Shown piece after piece: positions 1 through 35,400 of a stretch of 64,000 bases of DNA. The position numbers and the translations under genes were made by a program. The notes beneath the pieces were generated by a model. That model did no database searches. It was given only the letters and a program-made list of their open reading frames with translations, and was not told the DNA's origin. The stretch is from contig NC_064826.1 in NCBI RefSeq assembly GCF_024166365.1, positions 21,104,001-21,168,000 on the forward strand, read 5' to 3'. The number at the start of each line of letters is the position of its first letter. Position 1 is the first letter of the stretch. The stretch comes from Elephas maximus indicus (Eukaryota > Chordata > Mammalia > Proboscidea > Elephantidae).

Positions 1-119
1 AGATTGGCTCCATTTTTATGCTTCACATCTTGGGGTTCTGAATCATATTTCATTTTTCAGAAGGGTTCTTTTGCTTAAAGAGGAAAGATGATATGTAAAT
101 CTCTGCTGTGACAAACTAG

Positions 120-25147
<25,028 letters not shown>

Positions 25148-26059
25148 GTGAGTGGGATACAGTTGCAGTGCTTCTGCTGGCTGGCAGGGATGCTTGGGGG
25201 TAGGGGTTGACTTTAATGCCATTGTGGGAGCAGTCCTAAGCTAGTCACAGAAAAACTTACTGGTGTGACATGGCTGAGCAGCTGGGAAATGCAAGGCCTG
25301 GATTTTCTTAAACCAGAACAGCCAAATAATTACCAGCTTCTTTTGGGTGCCATTTTCGCCCCCATAAGAAATTGCTGAATGCCTCAAAGAAAATTTCTCC
25401 CCACTTCCCCTTAGAGATACTTCTAGAATGGTAAATATATATGGTAATCAACCAACACTATTTTTAAACCTGGCTCTTTTGGTGAAAGCAGTGCTAACCT
25501 AAACTTGTCCATGATGCGTGACACCAGCCTCCTAAAACTGATTCAGTGAGCCAAGGTGCTTATTCTTATCACTGGATTTGAATGCTGAAATGCGGTTTTG
25601 ACCAAGGCAGGAGATACAGGAAAGGAGCTAGCATCTCTGGCAGCCTTCTAGTCATCATTCCTCCCCATGTGCTTCCTGACTACTGATTCTGAAGCAAAGC
25701 AAGAAGCTTAGCTGAGGAAAGAAAGGCTAGGTAGTGGAATATGGGTGCCATCTCTTGACTGAGAGAAGAAAAGCCCCTCTCCTCTAAGCCCATCCGTAGA
25801 CAGCTTAAGCAGAACTAATTCTCCCAAGAGGCCATCGTCATGATGCACAGTGGCACTCTCATGGGTGACTTCTGTGATAAATGCACTAAGTGAACGTGGT
25901 GGTCAGCAGTGCCTCGCCACACCAGAAATGTTTTCTAAACTTTGGTTCTTTGATGAGTAATAACATCATTTGGGCCCGTCGGGTTTTGCATAGTATCTGT
26001 AATAGCTAACTAACATCGATACTCCTCATAGGTTGTTGATGGCTTAAATGAGTAAATTA

Positions 26060-26290
26060 TAGCCAACAGTTACAGGCCTTTAGTGGTGTCAGTACTGTTC
26101 TCAGTGCTTCATGTTTACTGACTAAGATAACCCTCATGCAGTTCTCTGGGTTAGTCACTTTTATTACTCCCGTTTTACAGATGAGGAAGTTGAGGTGCAA
26201 AGTTGGCTTGATGTCACAGTCTGTAATTGGTAGAGCCAAAATTCAGATGTAGACTTCGCAGTACCACAGTCCTCGCTCCTAACCACTCCA
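26060..26290 (+). repeat. MIR element
   Basis: Sense MIR in the 3' UTR intron of TNPO3, with TACTCCCGTTTTACAGATGA and the trailing TGGTAGAGCCAAAATTCAGA. Confidence 0.75.
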
Positions 26291-26694
26291 CTTAATACCT
26301 TTACGCAGTACCCTGTGAGTAGTGTAAATCAGTGTTTTTGAAACTTCTGTTGGCGACTGAGACCCCAATATTTAAGCAGACTGAGTGGAGCTCTTCTGGT
26401 TGGCTTGGAACGGGAGGCCTTGAAACCTGCTGGCTCACTCTTTACCCCCTCATGTAATCCTGTTTCCACAGTACACTACTCAGTCTCGGAAAAACAGAAA
26501 ACCGCTTCAGAAGTTGAAATCACAAGTAAAAATCCAGCTTTTTATTTGATTTTTTTTTTAACTGAATTCTTAAGGCCAGGCCGGAATGAAGTACCTGAGC
26601 AAGAGTAGAAATCTCTGCTTTGAGGTTGAGTTTATAAAATGCTCACCATCTCCTCGAGCACAGTGATTGACTATTATCTTCTCTCTTTTGCCAG

Positions 26695-27858
26695 GAATGT
26701 CTTTTAATTAGAAGACGGGAAGAAAACAAAATCCAGACTGTGTCCCACAATCGGAAACCTCCATGTGGCAGAGGGGCCTTCACCGCCACCAGGGCGTCCC
26801 GTCAGACAGGGAGAGACTCCAGCCTTCCCAGGCCGTCCTGAGGAGTTCCTGTTTGGGAGTGTGAGGGGAAATCAGCGCGGTTTAAAAAAAGATGGCTGTG
26901 GCTTGGCCGGCATGGTGGGAGGGAAGCTGGTTTCCTGGTGAACTTGTTTCTAAAAGGAAAAAAAATTTTTAAGGAAATAAAAAAGGAAAAAAACAAAAGT
27001 AAATTGAAACCAGAACTGAAACATTTGCCTGGTAGCAAATAACACACGCACGTATGCACATATACACACACCCATCCAAGCACACATGTGTGCACACAAA
27101 AAATAAAAGTACAGACTTTCTGTGAAACAACAAACATTTACTTAGGGAAAATGTGGGAGTTCAAATGAGTTAAATTGCTGCAATGGGAAAGAAAGTCAAG
27201 GTAAAATGCATCTCTTCAAGTTTCCTGTTGTTTGTTCTTTCTCTCTCCCCCTCCTCTTTTAACACAAGTGAGTAGACATTTCGCCCACCCTGCTCAGCTA
27301 TTTCTTCCCACCTTTTGAGTTGTTCAGACAAAGAGAAGTAAGCACAGAGTGTCTTCTGCTTTCTTTCACCTCGGCAACACTCAGGACCTGCCAGGGCCAG
27401 AATTCACTGAGATCCCAGACCTGAGTGCACTCAGTCTCCAAACCCAGTTCCAGTCCACACTGGGTCATTGTCAGCCTTGGAGAAAAGAGCCTAAATTGAG
27501 GCAGGTGGTGGGATATAAATCTATATTCTGGGTTTTAGTTTTTTTAACGGTGTTGTTTTTTCTTAGTTAATTTTTCCCCCATAGATGAGAGAGAAAAAAT
27601 GAGGGTGGGAATATGGAGAAAAAGAGTTTTATAGGGCTGACTGTATTTGACTGAAAAACGTGGAAATTATTTTACTTCAGAGGGGTGGGCGGGAGAGGGG
27701 AGCCCAGAGCAGGCCTTGATGTTTGAAGGAGTGCAGTCCTGCACAGGGACTAGACGGTAGGGCACTGTTCTGTCTGGGGTTGCAGCCGTCTGAAGAACGA
27801 ATCAACAGCAACAAATAAGAGGAAAACAACATCAATAAATTTTTAAAATTTAATCAGT
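26695..27858 (+). other. TNPO3: TNPO3 terminal 3' UTR exon
   Basis: This noncoding exon follows acceptor TTTTGCCAG. It contains a CA-rich tract (about 27040-27098) and three AATAAA motifs (26976, 27102, 27834). The last, followed by a T/GT-rich stretch, is the likely main poly(A) signal. The 3' boundary is an estimate about 20 nt after that hexamer. Confidence 0.8.
27834..27839 (+). terminator. TNPO3: TNPO3 polyadenylation signal
   Basis: AATAAA about 2.7 kb after the stop codon on the genome, or about 1.15 kb of spliced 3' UTR. A T-rich downstream element follows within 40 nt. Upstream hexamers at 26976 and 27102 could be weaker alternatives. Confidence 0.7.
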
Positions 27859-28100
27859 GTTTCTTTGTTTTCACTTCCTTTCACTGCCTCAGCTCTGAAG
27901 TGGCCCAGCTAGACCAGCTAAGTAAGCAGTCTTGGTTGTTTTCTAGTATACATCCGTGTGTGCAGTTTATTTCTAGGTAAAATTCAGGCCCCTGCCCTAA
28001 ATGCCAGAGCCTTCATACTTAGCAAGTGGCTCGTACCTGAAACAACGCTTGCTCATCCTCAGAGGTAACCCCCAGAGGGCAAGCAAGGGTCACTGCCGCA

Positions 28101-28217
28101 CGTTAGACAGGCGTGGGGTATGTTCCTTCCTCGTCACTCCTGCATGTTAGACAGGCGTGGGGTATGTTCCTTCCTCGTCACACCTGCACGTTAGGTGTGT
28201 GGTATGTTCCTTCCTCG
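28101..28217 (+). repeat. 44-bp minisatellite, about 2.7 copies
   Basis: Unit starts CGTTAGACAGGCGTGGGG and includes TATGTTCCTTCCTCGTCAC. Copies begin at 28101, 28145 and 28189. The third lacks several bases around GACAGGC. Confidence 0.9.
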
Positions 28218-28261
28218 GTGGCCACCAAGCAGATCGTTCCCTAACTTACAGTAATTAGTCT

Positions 28262-28512
28262 TTTTTTAAAAAACAGCTTTATTGCAGTGTGATTGACATG
28301 CAATAAACTGTGCATATTTAAAGTGTACCGTTTGCTGAAATGTACGTGACACTGTGAAAGCATTACCGCCATCAAGGTCCTGAGTATACTCTTTATCCCC
28401 GTGTTGCCTCCCACCCTTCCCGTCACCCCCATCTGCACGCAACCGCTGATCTGCTTTCTGTAGGTTTGTTTGCGTTTTCTGGAGTTTTCTGTGAGTGGGG
28501 TCATATAGTATG
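28262..28512 (-). repeat. Old L1 fragment
   Basis: Reverse L1M-type sequence with ACAGCTTTATTGCAGTGTGA, TTGACATGCAATAAACTG and GAGTGGGGTCATATAGTATG. Confidence 0.6.
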
Positions 28513-29176
28513 TTAGAGTAATTGGACTTGGAGCTAATAGCCTTGTCTGCAGAGCTGCATCCAGCGGAGCTGTCGATGCCGACATTTTGCCGTCTTTTCC
28601 TCACCACATCACTTTTTCATTCCTGGGCTTGACTCGGAAAACCCCAGAGCAGTATTTGGAATCAGTGAGACAGAGCTTCCTGCACAGCGTCAAAAACTCA
28701 AGAGTTTTACTCTAAAGCAGTTTTATTAGAAGCGGGGAGAGAAAACTGTTAAAGAGTGTTGGGAGGAGTGATATCTGATTACCCTGGCCGTCCCTCTCAA
28801 TTTCTGGCGAAACAATAAAACCTTTAAGCCTAGTCCAAGCCTAGGTCCTTGCAACAACAAGTTGACTTTGCTTTATTTAAGGAATTGGGTATCTGTCACA
28901 AGAAGTGGTTATCTGGGACTGAAAAACCCTCCTAGCCGCTGGAGCGTCTTGTGGATGCATGTCCTGGCTAATACCAAGAATGCCCGGAGCCTATCTCATT
29001 GTTGGTCTTTGGGGCCCACTGTTCACTGGAAGCCTTACAGGTTATTTGAAAATGAGCTACTCTGAAGCAGTTTTACTACTTCCTGGTTTTCAAGGATACC
29101 CACCTAAATTTTAATTCAAAAAAGACCCTTTTGGGATCAGGTACTCCAAGGTAGATGCTGTGTTCCTGCATGGCAC

Positions 29177-29304
29177 CGTCTCGTGGAAGTAGAACGGGCA
29201 TCTTTCTTCCTCGCCTGCAGGTCAACTGATCATGCAGCTGCGTCTCGTGGAAGTAGAACGGGCATCTTTCTTCCTCGCCTGCAGGTCAACTGATCATGCA
29301 GCTG
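29177..29304 (+). repeat. Perfect 64-bp tandem duplication
   Basis: 29177-29240 and 29241-29304 are identical by eye, each starting CGTCTCGTGGAAGTAGAACG and ending GATCATGCAGCTG. Confidence 0.95.
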
Positions 29305-29431
29305 AACTCGCCTAAGTCAAGTCCCCCACAGAATTGTCTGTTGCCTCGTTTCCATGACGGGATTAGCCGAGAAATTTTGGTCGTGATCATGAGGAACATT
29401 ACCCACTGGGGCTATTCCCAACAAGACTGTA

Positions 29432-29602
29432 TTAAAAAAAAAAAAAAAAACCTTTGCTGTAGAGTTGATTTCAACTCATAGCAACCCAAAAGGACAGAGT
29501 AGAACTGCCCCATGGAGTTTCCAAGGAGCACCTGGTGGATTTGAACTGCCGACCTTTTGGTTAGCAGCTGTAGCTCTTAACCACTATGCCACCAGGGTTT
29601 CC
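29432..29602 (-). repeat. AfroSINE
   Basis: Reverse copy with a reversed homopolymeric tail (about 17 A) and head TATGCCACCAGGGTTTCC. It faces the sense copy at 29680-29845. Confidence 0.9.
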
Positions 29603-29650
29603 AGGTATTAAAGTGTTTTGTAATTTTTAGGTGCTGTTCGAAGGGAAAGC

Positions 29651-29679
29651 TGTTGCCGTGGAGTCGATTCTGACTCATA
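29651..29679 (-). repeat. AfroSINE tail stub
   Basis: Only GTTGCCGTGGAGTCGATTCT plus a few bases remain. The next, sense AfroSINE abuts it, so it appears to have been broken by that insertion. Confidence 0.7.
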
Positions 29680-29845
29680 GCAGAGCCCTGGTGGCATAGT
29701 GGTTAAGAATTCTACTGCTAGCCAAAAGGTCGGCAGTTCGAATCCACCACCCACTCCTTGGGAACCCTACGGGAGAGTTCCACTCTGTCCTATAGGGTCG
29801 CTATGAGTTGGAATCGACACGAGAGCAACAGGTTTTTGGTTTGAA
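29680..29845 (+). repeat. AfroSINE
   Basis: Nearly full-length sense copy: CAGAGCCCTGGTGGCATAGT, then AAAGGTCGGCAGTTCGAATC (box B region), then CTATGAGTTGGAATCGACAC. Confidence 0.92.
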
Positions 29846-30737
29846 GGGAATGCTTGTAAAAAGGTCAGTGACTGAAACAGTAGGATACATGGACATAAGG
29901 AGCTTGGGTTTTTGACTGGCACCAATGCCTCACAAATGCAATGTACCTATTTACCTGGTAAGCATTTGCTAACTGAATAATTCTACAAAAATGAATGCCA
30001 AACTCCAAAAAAGTTAAAATTTGAGCTTCTCGAGCAAGGTGACCAACACAGGGAGATGCCTGATTTTTTTTAATTTATTTTTTTTTTACCAGCAGACGAA
30101 GAAGTTGTCTTCCAAGAACGTAACCCTAGCAAAAATGGGAACAGCCAATATCTTCTACTCTTCATAGACTGAGAAGTGTTAGGTTCTTTATGTCAATGAA
30201 AAGCTGAGTAAGAGGAAGGAGTCTTGAATTAAAAGGGAATATTTAGTTGGATTTGAGGATGAGCTTGGTGGGGAGAAAGGGCTTGGAGGAAGGAAGGGAG
30301 ATCCACTGTACTGGATGCTGGAGGGCTGTGTTCACCCCCAGGGCCACGAGATCAGTGTTCCGTGGACTTAAAAAGCACCGACACAGGCCACTGCCAAGTG
30401 GAACCTATTCACTGCAGAATTCTTTAAAGATGGAACCAACTCAAATGTCCATTAGTAGGTCATCAAAACAGAAACCTAAATCCAACCAAGCCTCTAGAAT
30501 CCAGTCTAGATTTAAGTATCAATTTTCAGGGAATACAGGAGACAAGGTGTTAACAAGCGCAGTCAATGACATCTGGGCAAAAACAAAATCCAGAGCAAAC
30601 TGGTTTTGTCAACAAATAAATTGCAAGGGAATAAAAACTTAAGAGGCAGAACCTATAGAATAAAACAAAATCTATTGCATTGTATGGACCTTACTTGGAT
30701 CCCATTCTAACTATAAGTTTCTCCAATTATCTTAATT

Positions 30738-30986
30738 TTTTTTAGACACTATGAGGTAAGAACATCTTCACATTTAGGTGTGATAATACATGCTCAAATA
30801 TTTACACATGAAATGTTATGCCTGGGATTTGCCTCAAAATAATCTCAGAGTGGGGGCGTGGATGGGCGCACAGATGAGAAGATTAAGACTGATCATGACT
30901 TAATTGTCAAAGCTGATGCATGGGATTTCATACCATTCCTCCCTACTTTAATGAATCTCCCAAAATAAAAGAGATCTAAAAAATAA
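30738..30986 (+). repeat. Old interspersed repeat, family uncertain
   Basis: Contains CCTGGGATTTGCCTCAAAAT and ends in CCCAAAATAAAAGAG, the pattern of a common mammalian L1M-like 3' end. Borders and family are uncertain. Confidence 0.4.
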
Positions 30987-31176
30987 ACTGTTGAGGCCAG
31001 AAAAATCACATCTGTGAGCCAGATTCAAAACATAAGCTACCAACTGCAAGCAGCATCCTCATTTAACAGCAAATGAGTATATGTGAGGATAACAAGATGG
31101 TGACGATGCCCAAACGCAGCTGGAATACCAACCCTTTTCCGCCGTTTCTTGAGTTGAACAGGCTTTTAGATTGTCT

Positions 31177-31339
31177 GAACCCCTGGTGGCACAGTGGTTA
31201 AAAACTCAGCTGCTAACCAAAAGGTCAGCAGTTTGAATCCACCAGCCACTCCTTGAAAACCCTAGGGGCAGTTTTACTCTGTAGGGTCACTATGAGTTGG
31301 AATCGACTCGACGGGCAACAGGTTTGGTTTTTTGGTTTA
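31177..31339 (+). repeat. AfroSINE
   Basis: Sense copy from AACCCCTGGTGGCACAGTGG to GACGGGCAACAGGTTTGG, just beyond the IRF5 poly(A) site. Confidence 0.92.
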
Positions 31340-31569
31340 GACTGTCCACACCCATGCTCCAGTCCACCTTCTGGAAAGCAAAGCCAGCCAGGTGAAGGCT
31401 TAGGAAGGAAGGCCAGCTGACTTTCTTCAGCTTAGGGGGTGAGGGGATGGGAGGAAAGGTGTATGTCAATGGCCTGAGATGGAGGCAGGGGCTAGGGGAT
31501 AGAGGGGCAGCTGGCATCAGAAATATTAAGGTCTGGGAGAACAGCAACCGGTACTGGAGAAAAAATACC

Positions 31570-32155
31570 CAGCTCTGCTTTTAACATTTATTAATCCAAA
31601 AATACATAAAATTCCACTTTCTACCCCAGGTTCTTAGGCTTTCAAGGAGGGACAGCTGCCAGCCTTAAGCATCTGGTGTGATACCTCAGTGCTCATACTT
31701 GTCTCAGAAGGCCATAAGGCAAGGAAGTGAGGCTCAAACTAGGGAACCCCCGAATCAGGCCCATGCCCTGCAGAGGCCCTGCTGCGGGGTTGAGGGGTGG
31801 AGACGGAACTCAGCTCACAGCACTCCTTGCTCTTTTTGCCACAGGAAATGGGGACAGCCACAAGAGTGGCCAGCCTTGGGACCATCCGCCCTGTGCAACT
31901 AGGCACCTGAGTTGGGGAGTCCCTCTACGCTCACTGGCGCTCAGAGCCAAGTTTCCCCAAGAGCCAGGCACACGGGAATTAGCACAGGAGAGGCAGATCC
32001 AAGGAAGACCCGGGGCTTGGTCTTTCTTCCCTCACCTTCTTGGCCCAAATCTACTTCCAGGAGACCCAGACCCAGTGCCCACTGGGCCACTGCACCCCCA
32101 CCTCAGTCCTCACAGCCACCCGTGAAGCCCAGGCCAGTCACTATGTGCAGCCTCA
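31570..32155 (-). other. IRF5: IRF5 3' UTR (proximal form)
   Basis: About 585 nt from the stop to the predicted cleavage site. No AfroSINE lies inside it; the nearest begins downstream at 31339. The boundary is estimated from the poly(A) signal. Confidence 0.7.
31587..31592 (-). terminator. IRF5: IRF5 proximal polyadenylation signal
   Basis: AATAAA on the - strand, about 565 nt after the stop codon. This is close to the position of the human proximal signal that is polymorphic (rs10954213). Confidence 0.7.
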
Positions 32156-32401
32156 TTACTGCATGCCAACTGGGTGCATGGCCCAGGGCCCCTGGTCAGC
32201 CCCGAGGCCTGGCCCAGGAGGGGCCTGAGCCACGGGGTGCACCCGCTGCTGGGACTGCCAGAGGTGATGGAGCTCCTTAAACTGCTCCACCATGCGGTCC
32301 TTGAGGTCTGGGTTTGAGATCTGAAGCCGGATACTGTCAGCCGACCAGGAAAGCTCCCCTGAGAACATCTCCAGCAGCAACCGAGCTGCCACAGGCACCA
32401 C
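32156..32401 (-). CDS. IRF5: IRF5 last coding exon (residues 421-501)
   Basis: Acceptor TCCCCCCAG. It encodes [20 protein letters not shown], the phosphoregulated serine cluster, [19 protein letters not shown] and ends PMHP-like AMHPVGMQ at TAA 32158-32156. Confidence 0.96.
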   Translation of the reverse strand: MVPVAARLLLEMFSGELSWSADSIRLQISNPDLKDRMVEQFKELHHLWQSQQRVHPVAQAPPGPGLGADQGPWAMHPVGMQ

Positions 32402-35400
32402 CTGGGGGGAGAAGAGCAGAGGGGACAGGAAGGACTTGGCAGGCTGTTGGATCCAGCTGTGCAGGAGGGCATCCACCAGGGGACAGGTGGTGGACTGCAA
32501 CCCCCAAGAAGAAAGCCATCCAAACAGTTGCCATCTAGTTGACTCTGATTCATGGTGACCCCATATGAGTCAGAGTAGAACTGTGCTCCATAGGGTTTTC
32601 AATGGCTGTTCTGGTGGGTTCTGTTACTTTTCAGAAGTAGATTGCCAGGCCTTTTTCCAAGGCTCCTCTAGGTGGACTCAAACCTCCAACCTTTAAGTTG
32701 GCAGCCAAAAAGCATTAATCATTTACACCACCCAGGGACTCCATGAGGAAGAAAACCAAAAACAAACAAACGAACCTATTTCCATTGAGTCAGTTCCGAC
32801 TCATAGCGACCCTATAGGACAGAGTAGAACTGCCCTATAGGGTTTCCAAGGAGCGGCTGGTGGATTCGAACTGCCAAACTTTTGGTCAGCAGAACGCTTA
32901 ACCACTGTGCCACCAGGGCTCCCCACCAAGAAGGAGGAGTGCCTGTTTCTACTTTGCACAAAGGCTGCTTATGTGCGGGCAGCCCTGCACCTTGATTATA
33001 TCTGGCAGCCGAGTTCCCACAGACCAGAGAGCACAGAGCTTCCACCCGGGGACAAGGATCTAGCCCCAGGGTCACCCAATATTCAAGCCAAGGCAGGGTT
33101 GGGGTGTAAGCGGACCTGTACAGTGATGAGCTTCTTCTCGCGGGGTTTGCGGTCGGGCCACTCCTCCCCGAAGCAGAAGAAGATCTCAAACGGTGGTGGG
33201 GTGTTGGTCTGGCCCTTCTGGAACAGAATGAGCTCTGAAGCAAGATCAAGAGCCCAAGTCAGAGGCTAGAACCACACTCCTGGGTGACAGAGGCCAGGAG
33301 GAGCCGATATGGGGCCTCACCGTGGAGAAACTGCTCGAGGCTAAAGAGCTTGGTCTTCACCTCCCGCTGGATGGGGTTGGGGCACGCAGCGTGGGCCTCG
33401 GCACAGGGCCCACTCCAGAACACTTTGCACTGGCACAGGCGGACGGCATAGAGGTCCTGGCCCTGCAGCTGCAGGATGAGCCCGCGGTCCAGCACGTCCA
33501 GCAGCTGATTGGTGTAGAAGCGCTGCTTCTCGCTGGGGATGTCCTCGGGGCTGGGGAAGCGCACCTGCTCCAGGCTCACCGGGCCAAAGAGCTCCACCTG
33601 CTCCTGGGTGGCCTCCAGCTGGCTGTAGAAGAGCCGGCAGCCATGCGGGTTGCTGATGGTTAGGGAGCGGGGCGGCCGGCCGCGGTACTGGAACTTGATC
33701 TCCAGGTCGGTCACTGTGGGCAGAGGACAGGCTGCCCACCATTCCTGAGCCAGCCCAGGCCTCCCATCCCCAGCCCCTGAGCATCCCCTGCCCGCCCTGT
33801 CCGCAGCTCTCCCACTTACTCCCCCCAGAGAGGGAACCCATGAACGTTTGCTCTTTCCTTCTTCCCCACCCTCCACCATCCTTGGAGTCCGCTCCCACCC
33901 CAGCCCACCAGTGGTCCTTACGGGGCAGCATGTGGGGGCTGATCAGCAGGTCAGGCAGGAGTTGTTCTCCTACAGGGGGCAAGCTGACGGCCAGGGGCCC
34001 AGGCTCCAGCAGGACTTCAGGGAGCAGCTCCCCAAAGCTAGCAGGGTTGTTGGGGGGAGGGGCCAGGAGGGTGGGCTCTGGAGCAGGGGGACCCAGCACC
34101 ACAGGCGCCTGGAGGGTGGGGGGCCACTTGAGCTCTTCTTTGGGTACAGAATAGGGTCCCATGGAGGGGCCAGGCTGCACTGCTTCTGCAGAGGATGGGG
34201 TGGGCAGAACCATTAATGCCACTTCTAGAACTTTCTCCCAGGTCCACCTGCTCCCAGCCCTGGGCTTCTCCCCAACCTCCCTTCACCCTCCTCCCAGTAC
34301 CTTACACTAAGCCCCCAACCACCCCACCTTCTGGCCTACCTGTGAGACTCAGGCTTGGTAACATCCTCTGGAGCTGATGGGAAGACAGGCAGAGGTGACA
34401 GCAAGCGGTCAGGAAAGAGAAGTCATTAAACGGATCTGATACTGAAGAAATGACATAGGAGAGCCACCTGACAGTCCACCTCAGCAGGCCCTGACCCTGA
34501 CTCCTGCTCAACCCTGTCGTCTAAGCATTAAAGCTTCAGTGCCTTAGTTTCCTCTCACCTGCCCTCTGCAGGCAGTAGTACTTACTGGGCCCCAGCTGTG
34601 GCAAGAATCAGCCAGATCATGGGTGAGCAGGCTTGTCACAGTAAAGCCCAGGAGGTACAAGGTGTTGACCCCATACCTACCATTCAGACTCCCAAGAGAA
34701 GAGACAGGAATGGCAGCAGGAATGGCGCTGCTTGATCCCGAAGCAGCATAGGGCTGTGGAAACTTCCTAAAAGGGGCCCTGCCTCATCAGAGCAGCTGCG
34801 TCCCTGTCCTACTCACCTCTTCCTCATCCTCCTCTTCCTCCTCTCCTGGCCCAATAGCATAGTCCTCACTGGGCTGTGCTTCTGTATAGTGAGGGAGAGA
34901 AAGATATGAGGGAGTCAACCAGTGAGGAGGAGGAAGGCCACTGGGGCTCATCTGGGAAGCCAGAGAGGTGGTCTGGAGCTCCAGCTCTGGCTGTCACCTC
35001 CTCAAAACCCAGGAGGAGGGGAAGGGCCCAGCCACCGCATGGCACTCAGCTCCCTGACCCATTCCCAGCAGTTGTGTTTACATCCCTCCAAGCACTAAGA
35101 ACAAGGGCAGGGTGACGAACACAAACACCCCAGATAGGGCTCCAGGGCCGTGGTCTGATGCCACAAATGACCCACTCCCTGGCCACTCCTGGGAGCCCAG
35201 CAGGCAGGTCCCTGCCCACTGTCCACTGCCGGGGCCCTGAGCCTTCCCACACGCAGGAGAGCCAGGCGTGATACCTGTAGGCGCGGGACCATGGGAGCAG
35301 ACCTCGTAGATCTTGTAGGGCTGAGGTGGCATGTCCCGGGGCCCATCGTAGATGAGCCGGAAGTCTCGGCTCTTGTTAAGGGCACAGCGCAGGTTGGCCT

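Larger units (their letters stand above)
27860..31560. other. TNPO3-IRF5 convergent intergenic spacer
   Basis: About 3.7 kb separates the two predicted 3' ends. It holds an L1 fragment, two short tandem duplications and three main AfroSINEs. No supported coding region: the reading frames at 28241-28607 and 30247-30642 have no recognisable family. Confidence 0.7.

Noticed and set aside
29680-29760. tRNA-like sequence with A and B boxes
   Set aside because: It is the head of an AfroSINE, repeated dozens of times; not a functional tRNA gene.
33341-34222. 293-codon - strand frame resembling one large IRF5 exon
   Set aside because: It reads exon 6, then intron, then exon 7 in the wrong frame. 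Splice sites and phase define two separate exons.
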